From contig JANBVO010000003.1 in the NCBI GenBank assembly GCA_030052745.1, positions 868,001-932,000 of the forward strand: 64,000 nt of DNA, read 5' to 3'. Positions within the stretch are counted from its first letter, which is position 1. The number at the start of each line of letters is the position of its first letter. Source of the stretch: Pleurostoma richardsiae. Taxonomy: Eukaryota; Ascomycota; Sordariomycetes; Calosphaeriales; Pleurostomataceae. Position numbers and translations under genes: made by a program. Positions 10,031 to 21,833 of the stretch are shown one piece after another. Under the pieces are notes generated by a model that did no database searches, was not told the DNA's origin, and was given only the letters and a program-made list of their open reading frames with translations.

Positions 10031-11655
10031 CATTTCCGGTCTTTGTCTTGTGTGTGGGCAGCGAGAGGCAACCCGCTTTTGAGCTCACAGCTCTCGCCCC
10101 AGAGACACAGCCGCTTATCAACCGTCAGCTCTTTCCTTTCGCCGGGTTGCTTCCCATGTCTGAGAGCAGCTGTGTCGGACAACACCCAGGAAGACAACCA
10201 TGGGCATCAACTATGAGCACAAGGCGTTGACAACCGTTCGTGAGAGAGTTTGTTTTGGAGTTCATGGCTGCATAGCAAGCATGGCCTAAATGAGTTTTTG
10301 ACCTGCTTTCAACCTGGCATTCGAGCTTGTTGGAGTTGGCGAGCCAGTCATTTTGTCGAGGACACCCTGGTAGCCAGGAAGTCATATGCGACATGATCGC
10401 GCACACTGCTGGTGGCCCCGGAGAGGAGGCGTTTCTTTAACAGCCTCGGCTCAACCTGAAAATTATTTTCTTTATGTTGGGAGCGACAGAGTTCGAGAAT
10501 GGTCGGCGTGGAATGGAAAAGAATTGGAAGACCAGGGACCTGTTAATCGTCTGCGATCCGCGCTTGGGTCAACGACGTCGACTTCTACTTGACTCCCATC
10601 GTCTGGATCTGCCGGTCCTCCGCCTGGCTCTCTCAGTCTTGTCAGGAGACGAGAAATGGCAAAGGCAGGTGGAAGACTTTGAACAGAACTCTCTTGTTCG
10701 GAGAGTCGAATATGAGTGAAGTCTCGGGAACAAGATGGAGGCAGAGACCGTTGATTTCATGGATGTTCAACCTGCTTCTCCTGGCTCCTTCCTCATCATC
10801 CTGACCACCCTGAGCATCCCTCCTGGCAGAAAAGGGAAGGATCGATGCTCGTGGTGCCGATACCGCCCATTGGCCGGATGAGGAAAGAGCCTCTTCGCCT
10901 TCGATTACTAAGGTCCAGGTCCAGGTCCATTGTCTCTCCTGGCTCTTCAGGCGGTTCTGTCACTGTCGGGGGTCGAGGAAAGAAAGGTCGGAAATTGTCT
11001 TTGGAGAGAGGAACTCGTGCATTATAGAACTTTCATCGTTGGAATCGTCCTCCACCAACCGTCGGCACGCGGTGGCGGCAGCCATGTATTTATACTCCTA
11101 ATAATCAACCACGATGTTGGACTGCCCGCAATAAGAGTCTGTCTGCATTCCTCGCGCGCAAGTGCTGAGATGAAATCATGTTGGCTGCATTCCAGTACCT
11201 TTTTCATCAGCTACGGATCCGTCCACGACTCCACAAGGCGCCTGCAAGCCCGCCTCCTCGGATTTAGTTAACTAGGTAGGAGACACCGAACGCTCCAGGC
11301 TTCTCAGCCACGTCTAAGGTGGATGATTACATTGCTATACTACCTAGGCATGATACATGCATCATGACTAATCCTCTCTTCATATTCACAACCACATCAG
11401 GCACCTCTAGGATCTGGCTGCCGATGTAGCGTGTCTGATCCTGGCTATTGCTGCAATGAGCCGCTCCTCCCCTTTCCCAGCAGGCCCCGCTGTGGGTCAC
11501 GCCCGTGTCGGTACCTTGACCGGGGGCGGCTTAGCTAAGCTCGGTACATCGCCGAACGACGGCGGCCTTTATCGTCGCTCACTTAGAGTGATGCTCTCTC
11601 ATGAGACCTATCCCACAGTTTCGGCCCAGAACTGTTGTGATCCCTGGCAACCGTC
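10031..11655. other. Intergenic 1.6 kb
   Basis: This stretch holds the 3' flank of the coiled-coil gene and the promoter of the HAD phosphatase gene. Short open frames exist on both strands but none shows protein character. An ATG at 11456 opens a 67-codon frame that stops just before the HAD start. It could act as an upstream ORF if transcription starts before it. Confidence 0.35.
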
Positions 11656-13244
11656 ATGAAGGTCCCCCGGCGCTTCGTCTCCCCAATTGAGACGGCTCAG
11701 TGGCTGCATGTCCCACGGCCGGTCCGGACCTGCCTGTCTCCAGCGTCCGGTCTCGCAGCCGGTCGCTCGGCGCCGCAACGGAGCTTATCTCACCAGCGGC
11801 TACCGACGTCGTGGACTGTGACGCCGAGGCTGTCTCCGCATGTTGGGGCGAATGCGCAGTTGAGAAGGGGGTTTAGTACGAAGAAGTCTCAACCCTCCCC
11901 GGGCTCAGCCTCGGAGGGCGAGGCACCGTCGTTTGCATTCGCGTTCGAGTGAGTAGGAGTCACAGTTCCTTTTGTGTTTCGCTATAATACTTGGAAATCC
12001 CAATGAGGGAGGGAACTCCAAGTCGGTGCTCCTGGAGGAGAGAACAAGATATATACGGCCAATTGTCACAGCTCCTGCGGATCTTTCCTTCATCCTTCAT
12101 CTGCAGCCGTCTCTAGAGAGAGAGAGCCCTTGCTAAGCAGTGCACCAGCATCGATGGCGTCCTCCTGCACGTCTCGGAGCCCATTCCCGGCGCCAAAGAG
12201 ACCCTGCACTACCTGAGCGACCACCACATCCCCTTCATCCTGCTGACCAACGGCGGCGGACGCCTGGAGGCCGACCGCGTCGCTGACCTCTCCGCGCGCC
12301 TGGGCGTGCCCCTGACCACGGACAACTTCGTCCAGAGCCACACGCCCTTCCGGCAGATGACCGACACCCTCGCCGACTCGCCCATCCTCGTCACCGGCTC
12401 GGACGCCGCCCGCGCCCGCGCCATCGCCGAGGCCTACGGCTTCCGCTCCGTCATCACCTCCGCCGACGTCCTGGCCGCGCAGCCCTCCGTCTACCCCTTC
12501 GACCCCCTCCTCGAGTCGGTCTACGCCTCCACCGCGCGGCCCCTCCCCGCGCCCCTCTACCGGCCCGGCGCCGGCGTCCCGCTCGAGGAGTGCCTGCGCG
12601 TCGCCGCCATCTTCGTGTTCAACGACCCGCGCGACTGGGCGCTGGACATCCAGCTCGTCGCCGACCTGCTGCTGTCCCACCGCGGCTACCTGGGCACCTA
12701 CTCGGCCCGCAACGGCGACGCCTCCCTGCCCAACTCCGGCTGGCAGGAGGACGGCCAGCCGGGCCTGCACTTCTCCAACGCGGACATCTTCTGGAGCACG
12801 GGCTACCACCTGCCGCGGTTCGGGCAGGGCGCCTTCCAGGCCGCCGTGGCGGGCGTGTGGCGCCGCGTCACCGAGGGCCAGGCCGAGCTGCGGTCCACGA
12901 GCATCGGGAAGCCCTACCGCGAGACCTACCAGTTCGCCGAGCGGGTGCTGGACACGCACCGGCGGGCGGTGCTGGAGAGGTCCGGGAAGGGGAAGGGGAA
13001 GGGGCTGGGGCAGCTGAAGAGCGTGTACATGATCGGTGACAACCCTGAGAGCGACATCGCGGGGGCCAACATGTACGAGAGCGACGCCGGCACGGACTGG
13101 ACTTCGGTGCTGGTGCGGACAGGAGTGTGGACGCCCGAGAGGAACGGCGGGGAGCTGAAGCACCGCCCGGAGATCATTGTGGATGATGTGAAGCAGGCGG
13201 TGCGATGGGCACTAGAGAGGGAGGGATGGAAGGGGCAGTTGTAG
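11656..13244 (+). CDS. HAD-superfamily phosphatase, HDHD5/CECR5 (yeast YKR070W) type, mitochondrial
   Basis: The family consists of mitochondrial haloacid dehalogenase hydrolases of class IIA with poorly known substrates. Two exons fit: 11656-11948 and 12149-13244 (200-base intron), giving 462 residues. The first 95 residues are Arg/Ser-rich and lack acids at the start (MKVPRRFVSPIETAQWLHVP), as expected for a matrix-targeting sequence. The intron falls inside catalytic motif I: GA at the end of exon 1 joins C to make FDIDGVLLH (Asp98 and Asp100). Motif II is FILLTNGGG at about 125-133. The C-terminal metal-binding motif is YMIGDNPESDIAGANMYES near residue 385, followed by SVLVRTGVW. An in-frame GKGKGKG run near residue 370 is unusual. 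It is convergent with choline kinase. Confidence 0.92.
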
Positions 13245-13626
13245 AACGCTGACTGACTGTTGGTGTACACCATGTTCTGGTAAGATAAGCCCTGTTACGG
13301 TCTAATACTTGTGATGTGCCTGGTTATAGAACAATAGACTGTATTTATCTCGTCATCGCATTCCCTGTCTTCCTTCCGCCGGCTTCCTATATGCTTAAGA
13401 TGTTTCTCACATGGGACAACGTAGCCCCCCAGGTACGCCCCATTTAGAAGTTTCACCCCCTTTTGGGCCCTACATGGGGAGGAGATGTTTCTGAGAGAAA
13501 ACACTCGCAGCGAGACAGTGTTAGTGGTCAGTTTCTTGCTACAGGGTATACAAAGAGGGGATATGTCGACGAGGATATATGAACCAGTACTCTATGCTCT
13601 TACACTACTCAACCGACCGTGCATCC
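13245..13626. other. Convergent 3' region between HAD phosphatase and choline kinase
   Basis: This 382-base spacer carries the 3' ends of two converging transcripts. No coding frame or clear signal was recognised. Confidence 0.4.
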
Positions 13627-16437
13627 TCACTCCTTGACGATCTTGATCCTGCTCACAAGATCCCCCGGCAGCTCCTCCCTCTTCACAACCCCCATCTTCA
13701 CGCAGTCCCCCCAGAAGAACAGCGCCCGCTGCTGCGCGTACTGGAGGTAGTCGAACCCAGGGTCGTCCACCTCGCCCGTGCCACCACCCCCGCCGTTGGG
13801 CACCAGGTCGCCCGCGTCCGAGACCCCGGCGTCCGACAGCTCCCCCGCGTCGGCCGCCTCCCTGAGCCCGGGGACCTTGGCCTGCACGATGCCCCACGCC
13901 ACCCACTGCGCGCTGTTGGCGATGCGCCACAGCCGCGTCTCCTCGGCGAGCTCGCGCACCCGCGCCTCGACCTGCTCCTGCTGGCGGCGCTCCTCCTCCT
14001 TCCAGCCGCCGGGCGGCACGCGCGCGTCGAGCATGAAGTCGACGATGGAGCTGGACGAGTTGGCGGTGTGCAGGGCCGGGGTGCCGCCGGGCGCCGTCGG
14101 GGTGGGCGTGCCCAGGGGCGTCAGGCTCGGCGTCGAGTCGCTGTGGGGGAACTGCGGGCGGTGCTCGACGTAGGCCTTGATGAAGCGGTGCTGCTGCTCG
14201 GGGGTCGGGTAGACGTCCGTGTTGCAGGCGTAGGGCGCCAGGGGGTCGTGGTAGTTGTAGGTCCACTCGGTGAAGTGGTTGGCGAACTCCAGGCCGGGGA
14301 CGTTGGCGGATGCGTACTCGAAGTCGATGACGACGAGCTGCTTGTGCTGATTTGATGGCTGGAGGAGCGGTGACTTTTCGTCGTCGGGTCTGATGCGTAG
14401 GATATTGCCGTACTGAGTCTGCGGATCCGTCACGTAAGCATGTCTTTGTCTACACAGGGTAAAAGGGGGTGACCGTACATCATTATGGGCGAATACCAGT
14501 CGTTCCCTAATCTTGGCTGGGCTCCCATAGTACTCATTTAAGAATTGACGATACCTCTCGACGGTGGCTCGAAACCGGTGCCATTCCACGCCGCATATGA
14601 ACCCATTCTTCTTCCACGCATCCTCCGGTCCATGGGAGGAGTCGTCTAGTTCTTCGAGGATTTGCCTGTCGAGATACAGGATCCTCTGTTCCACATTATG
14701 GAGCCAGTGGTCCCAGTTCTTCCAGACACCAGGGCCTTCGTTCCTCTCCTCCTCGAGCAGCTCGACTCCTTCGTGCAGTTCGCGCATTCGCTTCGCAATT
14801 TGCTTTGATGTCTCTGGCTCCCTCAGGTTCGCCCATGTCAGAGTCGTCGCATTGAAGAATTGTTCAAACCGTCCATTCTGGAACGTCCCCAACAACCGCG
14901 GCCCGATCTTCTTCCTGGCTAGCCGTCGCAGAACACTCAATTCATTCTCTCTGTCAATGAGTTGCTCCACCTGCGGCCCGTATACGCGGAGCAGGACTTT
15001 AGTAGGGGTCTTCTTCCCATCATGGTCAGAGGGGAGGTTCTCGGGAGGGGAAACGACGTATACGGCATTCGTCAAGGCTCCGCTCAAGCGCTCTACATGG
15101 ATGCTTTCGCCAGAGTCCAGAGGCACTCTCCGCCAGCCCTTGAGTCTCAGGGTATGAGCAAGGCGGATGATTTCATTCTTGAAGGTTATCCAAGCTTGCC
15201 GCTCCTTCTCCTCTCGGCGGCTGGAGATCGACGCGGCCTCATCCAAGCCTCCTTGACCGCCACCATACTTCATCGTCTTCGAGTTGTCGAGCACCGCGTC
15301 GCAGCTAGGAACTAGGACGTCGCCATCATAGTACTCCGTATCTGACGAGGCAGTACGGGACAGTTGCAGGGACGACCTGTGATGATGTTTCCTAAGACGA
15401 CCGGACGACCGGTGGGCAAGTTTAGGTGGGAATCGCGGAACAGAATTCAGCCCCAGGGCCGCCATGCCGTCGTCCAAGATACGCTGCAGCCGTTCAAGCG
15501 ACACGTCGCTTGAATCCGAGGCTGAGGATGCGGCGCGGTGGAGCCCAACAACACTCTCCGGCGCCTCCTCTGAGTCCTTTGCCTCTGACGGGGGAGATTT
15601 GGACTTTCGTCGAAGATGATGATGTTTTCTCGGCTTTCTGTGCTCCCTCTTGGTTCTCTCATGTTGCAGCCAGTCAGCAACCTGCGCGACGAGTTTCTGC
15701 GACGCGTGATCGAGCCTCTGACGATGGTGAGCCGGGGGTGGTTGCTGATCTTCCGCAACTTGGGAAGGGGATGATGTAAAATAGGAACCAGCAGCAAGGT
15801 CCTCCACGCTTCTCCGGCTGGCCAGGGAAGTCCGTGAAGAATTCGCTGGTGATATCGCTGGCCGTCCGCTCAGCCTCTTTGCGAGGTTGGCTGGAAACTG
15901 CCTGATGGGCGGCGTCTCCTCCCTATTCATGCTCTCTGGTTCTGCAATCTGAACAGCTGAAGGACGAAAAAGTCAGCACGAAACTGGGTATGTGTGGCAC
16001 GCGACAATGACTTGTACGCGCTTATCGACACGGACAGGGAGGCTCCCGCGCAGCCTATATACAGGGCTCAGCTGGGCGACTAACCCCCACGCCCCTTGAT
16101 AAGTTGGCTATTGAAGTCCTTCACCGCTGAAGAGCCACCTTAGCACGGTGGCGGGCATTCACAAGTCCATGACTGCGGATTTGTGACACATTTGTTCCGG
16201 CATGGGAGGTGGCGTGCAATATAACACTTGCAATGGATTAAGCGCTACCGATGGGCAAGGGACACGACGCAACTTAGTGAAGCAAACGGATGGCGAAGAT
16301 GTCCGAACACAAGGACTATAGAACCCACCTTTAGTCGAGGCACTCGAGGACGCTGGGCCATTGACGTCGTCGTCGGTTTTGAGAGCTGACCGCAGAGGTT
16401 GGCCGGAGCCAGGGGGAGTAGGTGTAGGCGTAGACAT
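13627..16437 (-). CDS. Choline kinase (CDP-choline pathway)
   Basis: The enzyme phosphorylates choline with ATP, the first step of phosphatidylcholine synthesis by the Kennedy pathway. Three exons fit on the minus strand: 16437-16329, 15956-14479 and 14418-13627, giving 792 residues. Exon 1 encodes MSTPTPTPPGSGQPLRSALK; the join gives AVQIAEPES before MNREETPP. The N-terminal ~230 residues are basic and Ser-rich, far longer than in animal enzymes but usual in fungi. The kinase part follows (VERLSGALTNAVYVVSPP, LLRVYG, IGPRLLGTFQNGRFEQF). The Brenner motif HND-TQYGN is split exactly by a 60-base intron (14478-14419). The metal-binding motif is VIDFEYASANVPG and the C-terminal end contains ALFFWGDCVKMG. 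A Gly-rich insert (NGGGGGTG) is low complexity. An ethanolamine-kinase activity cannot be excluded. Confidence 0.95.
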
Positions 16438-17201
16438 GGCGAGCTGCTGCTCTGAGGCTCCAAAAGAATTCGACTGTCGAGGACAAAGCTGCTTTCGGAG
16501 AGGGTCACTCACAGGCCACTAGGCACGCGACTGTTGCCCAGTCGCCTCTTATCAGGTCGGACAAGGGAGCCGGTGAAAGGAATTATGAAAGGAGCCAGAC
16601 CGAGGGGCAAACTGGGATTGAAGTTGCATACGTAACCGCGTAACCGCCCTGCCAAGTGAAAGGAGACACCTGCAAACACTTATCTAGGGCACCCCAAGTC
16701 ACGCTGGCGTGTTGGACAGAAATGGCTGGCTGTGGTGAAAGTGATAAGGTTAAAAATGCATGTGGACGCCAAGGAGGGAATGGGGCTGCACACAGCTGCA
16801 CGCACCAAAAAGCGGGCCTCGGTCTGGGCCGTTTGGCGATGTGACGTAACGCACTCGACCTTTATCAAGAACAACATTCACGGCTCCGTCGACCTATCGC
16901 ATGATCTTCTTGCAGACTCGGTGTAGAATGTGGCTAATAGCACAATTGTCGCGCCCAACTATACGTGCACCAGCCAGCGCATTAGACGACTGTGTAGGTT
17001 AGGCAGGTAGGGTATCCATCCTCTATATCGTACCTTACTTTCCAGTGAAGGAGCCAGTCAAGCGAATATCTACAACAGCACATCCCTTTTGTACAACATT
17101 ACAAGTACAGCCCAAGATCCCTCAGGTTCAGCTTCAGTGAGTGGAGTGCTCGGCGATCCCAGCTCTCGAGCGGGCTGAGAGATGCCCTTGCCTCGTCTTT
17201 C
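16438..17201. other. Intergenic, choline kinase promoter and SCO1 3' flank
   Basis: Both flanking genes are on the minus strand. The half near 16440-16700 must carry the choline kinase promoter; a frame upstream of its ATG reads without stops from 16512, but begins with GTG and is probably leader. No other gene was seen. Confidence 0.35.
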
Positions 17202-18199
17202 CTAGTCGGTCTTCAACTTTCCCTTGTAATCCCGGATGTGGTTCAGGATGATCTTCGCTGCCTGCTGCGGCGAGTGCTGTCTTCCGAGGGCCTCGACAAA
17301 GTCGCCCTCCGGGTCCATCAGGTAGAAGTAGATGCTGTGGTCGACGAGGTAATCCTGCCCCGGCTTGACGTGCTGCGGAGTGCTGAAGTATACGCGGTAT
17401 GTCTTACACATCGCCTTGATCTCGTCGTAGGTCCCCGTCAGTCCGATAAACTTGGGATGAAACTCCGCCAGGTAGGTTTTCAGCTCGCTCGGGGTGTCGC
17501 GGGCCGGGTCGCAGGTGACAAAGACGCCGTTTAGTACGCCCGGGCGCTCTTTCTCCACCAGATCGAACATGATGGCCATCTTGTCGAGCTCCTCCGGGCA
17601 AATATCGGGGCAGTGAGTGAAGCCGAAGTAAACCTGCAACCGAAGTATCTCGTTAGTTCGCTCCTAATACAGTAACAGATGTGCTAGTTATCACAGGGAA
17701 AGCATACCAAGGAGTATTTGCCCTTCAGATCCTGGTCGGTAAATTTGTTCCCGTTCTGGTCGATCAGCTCGAACGGTCCACCGACCTTGGGCGTACCGGT
17801 GCCCTTGGTCGCTTCGGCTATTCTCTTTCGGTTCATGCGCTCCTTCTCATGCTCGAAGTACCAGACCAGACCACCGCCGGTCAGGACGAATAGGACGCCA
17901 GCTTTGAAGGAGAAAGGCTACAAGAAGAGCACACAGTCAGCCTAAGCCCGGAGGTTCAGAGGCATCTACCGGTGTAGACTCACCCCTGAGCGATATCGAC
18001 TTTTCGCCTCCTCGACCGTCTTGTACTTGAATCGTTTCTGGACCGTGGGTTGGTGCTGGCGCAGCTCAATCGCCCGCGGTGCAACCGGCCGGCGAGCCGC
18101 GGCCCCCTGCGCAAGAGATAGAAAGCGGCGGCATTGTCGGGCCTGGAACGCCTCGCAGGTCTGCGCTAGCTTCCATGCAGGGGCAATTGATCGAGACAT
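17202..18199 (-). CDS. SCO1: Sco1/SenC copper chaperone for cytochrome c oxidase
   Basis: Sco1 is anchored in the inner mitochondrial membrane and delivers copper to the CuA site of Cox2. Three exons fit: 18199-17984, 17917-17708 and 17633-17202, giving 285 residues. Exon 1 encodes a basic mitochondrial presequence (MSRSIAPAWKLAQTCEAFQA...). Exon 2 holds one membrane segment (FKAGVLFVLTGGGLVWYF, about 76-93). It is followed by the conserved GGPFELIDQNGNKFTDQDLK. Exon 3 has the copper-binding CxxxC in GFTHCPDICPEE (Cys150, Cys154) and the distal His in DYLVDHS (His241), so all ligands are present. I chose the ATG at 18199 because the frame further upstream has only a TTG. It is divergent from SPP1. 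Confidence 0.96.
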
Positions 18200-18611
18200 G
18201 TTGCAGAATGCTGTCGATCGAGCGGTCGTCAAGGAAGCAGTAGCCGTCCAGAATCAACCCACTTTGTAAACATCCCGTCCGTCAGGTCGTGATCGAATCA
18301 GCTCGGTGACCCACCTTTCTCTCAAAAAAATTCGGGGCTGCCGGCCGGCAGGTCTCTCGGCCGGGGGTCCCTGCCAGCTGTTGCCGAAGTCACTTTCCGA
18401 TGGTTTATCCGAGCAGCCAATGAATGCCCAGGTCTGCGCGCCCTCATAACGTCTCTCGATGAAGTGCAGTATCTGACGGTGTTCATCCCTAGATACACGT
18501 GTGTGCAGTGAAAATATGAGAAACGCAGGCTGAGGCCCCTCGCTGAAAGAGCCTTCACTTCCTGGCTCAGTCTTGCATGAGACACGGCATTCACGGGCCC
18601 CTGCAGCGCTG
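18200..18611. promoter_or_regulatory. Divergent promoter SCO1 / SPP1
   Basis: The 412 bases between the two start codons serve both genes. It has a GGCTGCCGGCCGGCAGG near-palindrome at about 18334-18350 and an A-run (CTCAAAAAAATTC) at about 18322. No recognised regulator site was assigned. Confidence 0.4.
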
Positions 18612-20291
18612 ATGGATCCTTACTCCAACGCGTATTTCACGGTGGGACCCATGGCGGACTCAAAGGAGGGGAACGGGAACAGTAACACCGGCGAGGCACC
18701 CAAGGCAGCCAATGGGGCGGGCCTGGATGGCGAGGGACAGCACAAAAGCAAGGTGAAGATGGAGGTCGACGATCCTGACCAGGGGGTCCCCGAGCCTCAA
18801 AACGGCAGTTCTGCCTTGCCGGCTTCCCTGCCAGACGGCTCATACCCCGGCTCATCAGTACTGAATGAGAGGTTCAACAAGATGTTTGACGAGGACGTCA
18901 CCATGATGGACATCGACAAACCGGAGCCGTCCGTGTCTTCGAAGTCGAAGAAGAAGGGCACTGCCGCGACTGTGAAGAAGCGGAAAGTGGCTACCAAGAA
19001 GGCCGGCAAGACGAAAAAGGCAGGCACAGACAAGGCGGCGTCCGCCTCCCGGGCGTCCGCCGAGTCCGAGGCCAGCGGCAGCTCGGCAGGCTCAGATGAG
19101 GAGTCGGACCACGGACCCTACTGCATCTGCCGGGGACCAGACGATCATCGGTGGATGATCCAGTGCGAGGTGTGCGAGGACTGGTTTCATGGCGAGTGCG
19201 TCAACATCGATAAGGCGATCGGCGAGTCCCTGATCCAGCGTTACGTGTGTCCCAACTGCTACGACGGCAAGTGGAACGTCACGCGGTACAAGAAGACGTG
19301 CTCGCTCGAGGGCTGCAACAACGTCGCGCGCATCTACGGCAAGAAGGGCGGAGATGAGGCTGGCAGCATCTTCTGCAGTGATAAGCACCGGGACGAATGG
19401 TGGGAGAGGCTCATCACCACGCTGCCGCCCAGGACGAGGGTCAAGGACAACGGGGACCAGCTCACGCGGGAAGACTTTATGGGTCTGCTGAATGCGTCCG
19501 CCGTGGACAAGGGAGGAGCGGGCGGGGAAGTCACATGGAGATTCGGTGATATACCTTTTGGTAAGCACCTTCGGGTCTCATCTTCACTGCCAGCCTATTG
19601 CAGCATGCCCCTTCAAATCCCCTCATTCATCTCCCCATCTCGAATAGACAATCTTACTCACGCTGTCCCCACAGGTGTCCCCTCCGACTTCTGGACCGGC
19701 AGCAACGCAAGCGCCGCCCTCACAGAGGAGGAGTCCGCCTTCCTCTCCGCCTCCGCCGCGGACCGGTACCAGCTGGCCGAGGAGATCGTCCTGACCAAGA
19801 AGATGCAGCAGCTCCTCGACATGGCCAACGAGCGGCGCAAGGCCGCCGTCGCCGCCAAGCGCCTCGAGCCCGACGCCTGCGGCTACGACTTCCGGCTCGA
19901 CGTGGTCGGCGCGCAGGCGCAGTTCGCCGCCTTCGTCAAGAGCCCCCGCGGCGAGGCCATCTTCAAGGCCAACAGGCTGGACGCCCCGTCGGAGCAGCAG
20001 CAGCGGCAGGCGCCGCCGCCTGGCGCCGCCGGGAACGGGGCGGTTGCGGCGGCCGAGGAGCCCGGCGGGAGCAACTGGTGCGAGCGGAGGAGGTGCAAGA
20101 CGCACGCGCAGTGGTACGCGCTGTTCACTAAGAGCAACAGGCAGCAGATCAAGGAGCTGGCGGCGCAGGCCAAGGACAAGCTGGACGCCGAGACGAGGGT
20201 CAGGGATGCGGCTGCCGTGAGGCATCTCAGGAAGAAGAGGGAGCGGAACTGGGTCGAGGTCATCGAGAGTGACGGAGAGGAGAGCGGCTGA
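18612..20291 (+). CDS. SPP1: PHD-finger COMPASS (Set1C) subunit, Spp1/CFP1 type
   Basis: Spp1 binds H3K4me3 through its PHD finger and promotes H3K4 methylation by Set1. Two exons fit: 18612-19560 and 19675-20291, giving 521 residues. Residues 1-165 are disordered and include a Lys-rich nuclear-targeting stretch (KSKKKGTAATVKKRKVATKK). The PHD finger is at about 169-222 with CICRGPDDHRWMIQCEVCED and WFHGECVNI..VCPNCY. Then comes the Spp1-specific Cys block CSLEGCNNVARIY and FCSDKHRDEWW. The C-terminal helical half ends HLRKKRERNWVEVIESDGEE with the CxxHxxW block WCERRRCKTHAQWYALF. The 114-base intron (19561-19674) has no stop and is a multiple of three, so its retention would insert 38 residues at the join IPFG-VPSDFW. 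The frame upstream of 18612 begins only with TTG. Confidence 0.95.
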   Translation: MDPYSNAYFTVGPMADSKEGNGNSNTGEAPKAANGAGLDGEGQHKSKVKMEVDDPDQGVPEPQNGSSALPASLPDGSYPGSSVLNERFNKMFDEDVTMMDIDKPEPSVSSKSKKKGTAATVKKRKVATKKAGKTKKAGTDKAASASRASAESEASGSSAGSDEESDHGPYCICRGPDDHRWMIQCEVCEDWFHGECVNIDKAIGESLIQRYVCPNCYDGKWNVTRYKKTCSLEGCNNVARIYGKKGGDEAGSIFCSDKHRDEWWERLITTLPPRTRVKDNGDQLTREDFMGLLNASAVDKGGAGGEVTWRFGDIPFGKHLRVSSSLPAYCSMPLQIPSFISPSRIDNLTHAVPTGVPSDFWTGSNASAALTEEESAFLSASAADRYQLAEEIVLTKKMQQLLDMANERRKAAVAAKRLEPDACGYDFRLDVVGAQAQFAAFVKSPRGEAIFKANRLDAPSEQQQRQAPPPGAAGNGAVAAAEEPGGSNWCERRRCKTHAQWYALFTKSNRQQIKELAAQAKDKLDAETRVRDAAAVRHLRKKRERNWVEVIESDGEESG

Positions 20292-21833
20292 AAAGGCGAT
20301 GTTCACGGGTAAATAGCAGCAGGCGGAAAGTCAATGGTTTTCGTATATGGCACAACAGGCGTACGGAGGCGGCTATCAGGGAGACAACCACGTGGCGGCT
20401 TCTCGGCTTGGGTTTGGTTCATCTTATGCTGGGTAACTACCTACTCTGGCTCACGGTGTGCTTTAGGCGGGCTATTTGCATGGTGGGCATGTTACGATAC
20501 CTTGATAGCGTTAATAAAAACATCGTTTGGTACCTAGAAAGTAGCGACATGGCAGTTGAGGAGATGTTGTCAGAGTCTTTCACCGTTCAAGAGATCATAT
20601 CGCTCTTGCTCTTAGTAGATGGAAACGGACCATCATCAACCTGCGGCATATGCGCACCAACGTAGGGACGAGCTCGATCCGTAAGGCACCTTATATTTGT
20701 ATCTACCTGAGCGCCCTCAATAGTGCGCCTGAGTCTCCCGCGAGGAAGGATGAGTCTAATTTAGGGGGCGCTGTGAAGCAGTCAACGTACTCATGTGAGG
20801 GTATGCAAAGAGAACCGTTTGGGGTATCATGAGGGCAAAAACAAAGTGGCCGCCCCGATTTCCCTCTCCACCTCCAGAGTCCGACGTGTGGACAGATTAC
20901 CAACTCTCTCCAGGCGCGGGCCTTGACATCTTTGAGATTTCCCCATGATGAATACATTTTTAGAGTGGGGTGCCACTTCGGGGCGTTCCACTCTTGTAGC
21001 CCAGTGTCAACGAAACGAAAAGGAGAACAAACTTCGCGGGAGCCATATCGATCCAAAGCCAAGACCACATAAAAACGCAGTGAGAATAGTATCCCCAAGA
21101 ACGAAAGCAACCTCAGAACTGACAAGGGCATTTGACTTAGAAACGGACAACAGCTGTAAGTGTGCCGCCACTCAATCAATGTGTACAAGATGGAATTGAA
21201 GACAATTTTAAATGAGAAAGACACAAAATACCAACGCCGGGAGGGGGAATCAACGAGCCGTGAGGCTACTTCCGTCTTATCCAGCCGCGAGGCCAACCCA
21301 TCTTTCGAAGTTATGGAGACAGAAATCTGCCAGCGAGCAAAGAAGCCGGCCGTCTCAAATAGCGGTAGGGATATCTCCAGCCTCGGTTTCGTCATTTTTC
21401 TCCCAAGGGAAGGAATGTCGTCGAAGCCAAGACCCGTGAGAACCGCCTCTGCGCTAGTTTCAGGGACCCCAGAAAGCTCATCGCAGGCCCGCGGTACCGT
21501 GAGTTACCCGCCGTTATAGGGCCGTAGCATTCCGGGAACATCATGTCTCTCCTCTTTCAGATCCAATCAACTTCTCTCGCTCATGTGTTCCAGGACCGGT
21601 CGTGTGACCTGTTGATCTACCAATCCATTAAAGGGATGTTTGTCGCTTTTGTTTGTCTCGAGACGTGAATCCGGGCGAATCGTGGAACCTGCTGTCGGCC
21701 CGTTATATACGCGCCGGTCTCTCGATTCCAACTCTTTTCTGCTTCCACCTCTTACCGTCAGGAGATCTCGTCCGTTTCAGTGTCCAAAAACACCTTCCAG
21801 CACCATGTCTTCTTCACGCACCCATATTCCTTC
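20292..21833. other. Convergent 1.5-kb region without recognised gene
   Basis: It lies between the 3' ends of SPP1 and the CNL1-like gene and is more AT-rich than its flanks. One ATG-started minus frame (21395-20703, 230 codons) has a hydrophobic segment (LSVLRLLSFLGILFSLRFYV) but no known domain. I regard it as unproven. Confidence 0.35.

Noticed and set aside
12090-13163. 357-codon minus-strand frame
   Set aside because: Shadow of the GC-rich second exon of the HAD phosphatase gene.
16474-16512. GTGAGT...CGACAG as a choline-kinase leader intron
   Set aside because: Only 39 bases long, below the usual minimum for these introns.
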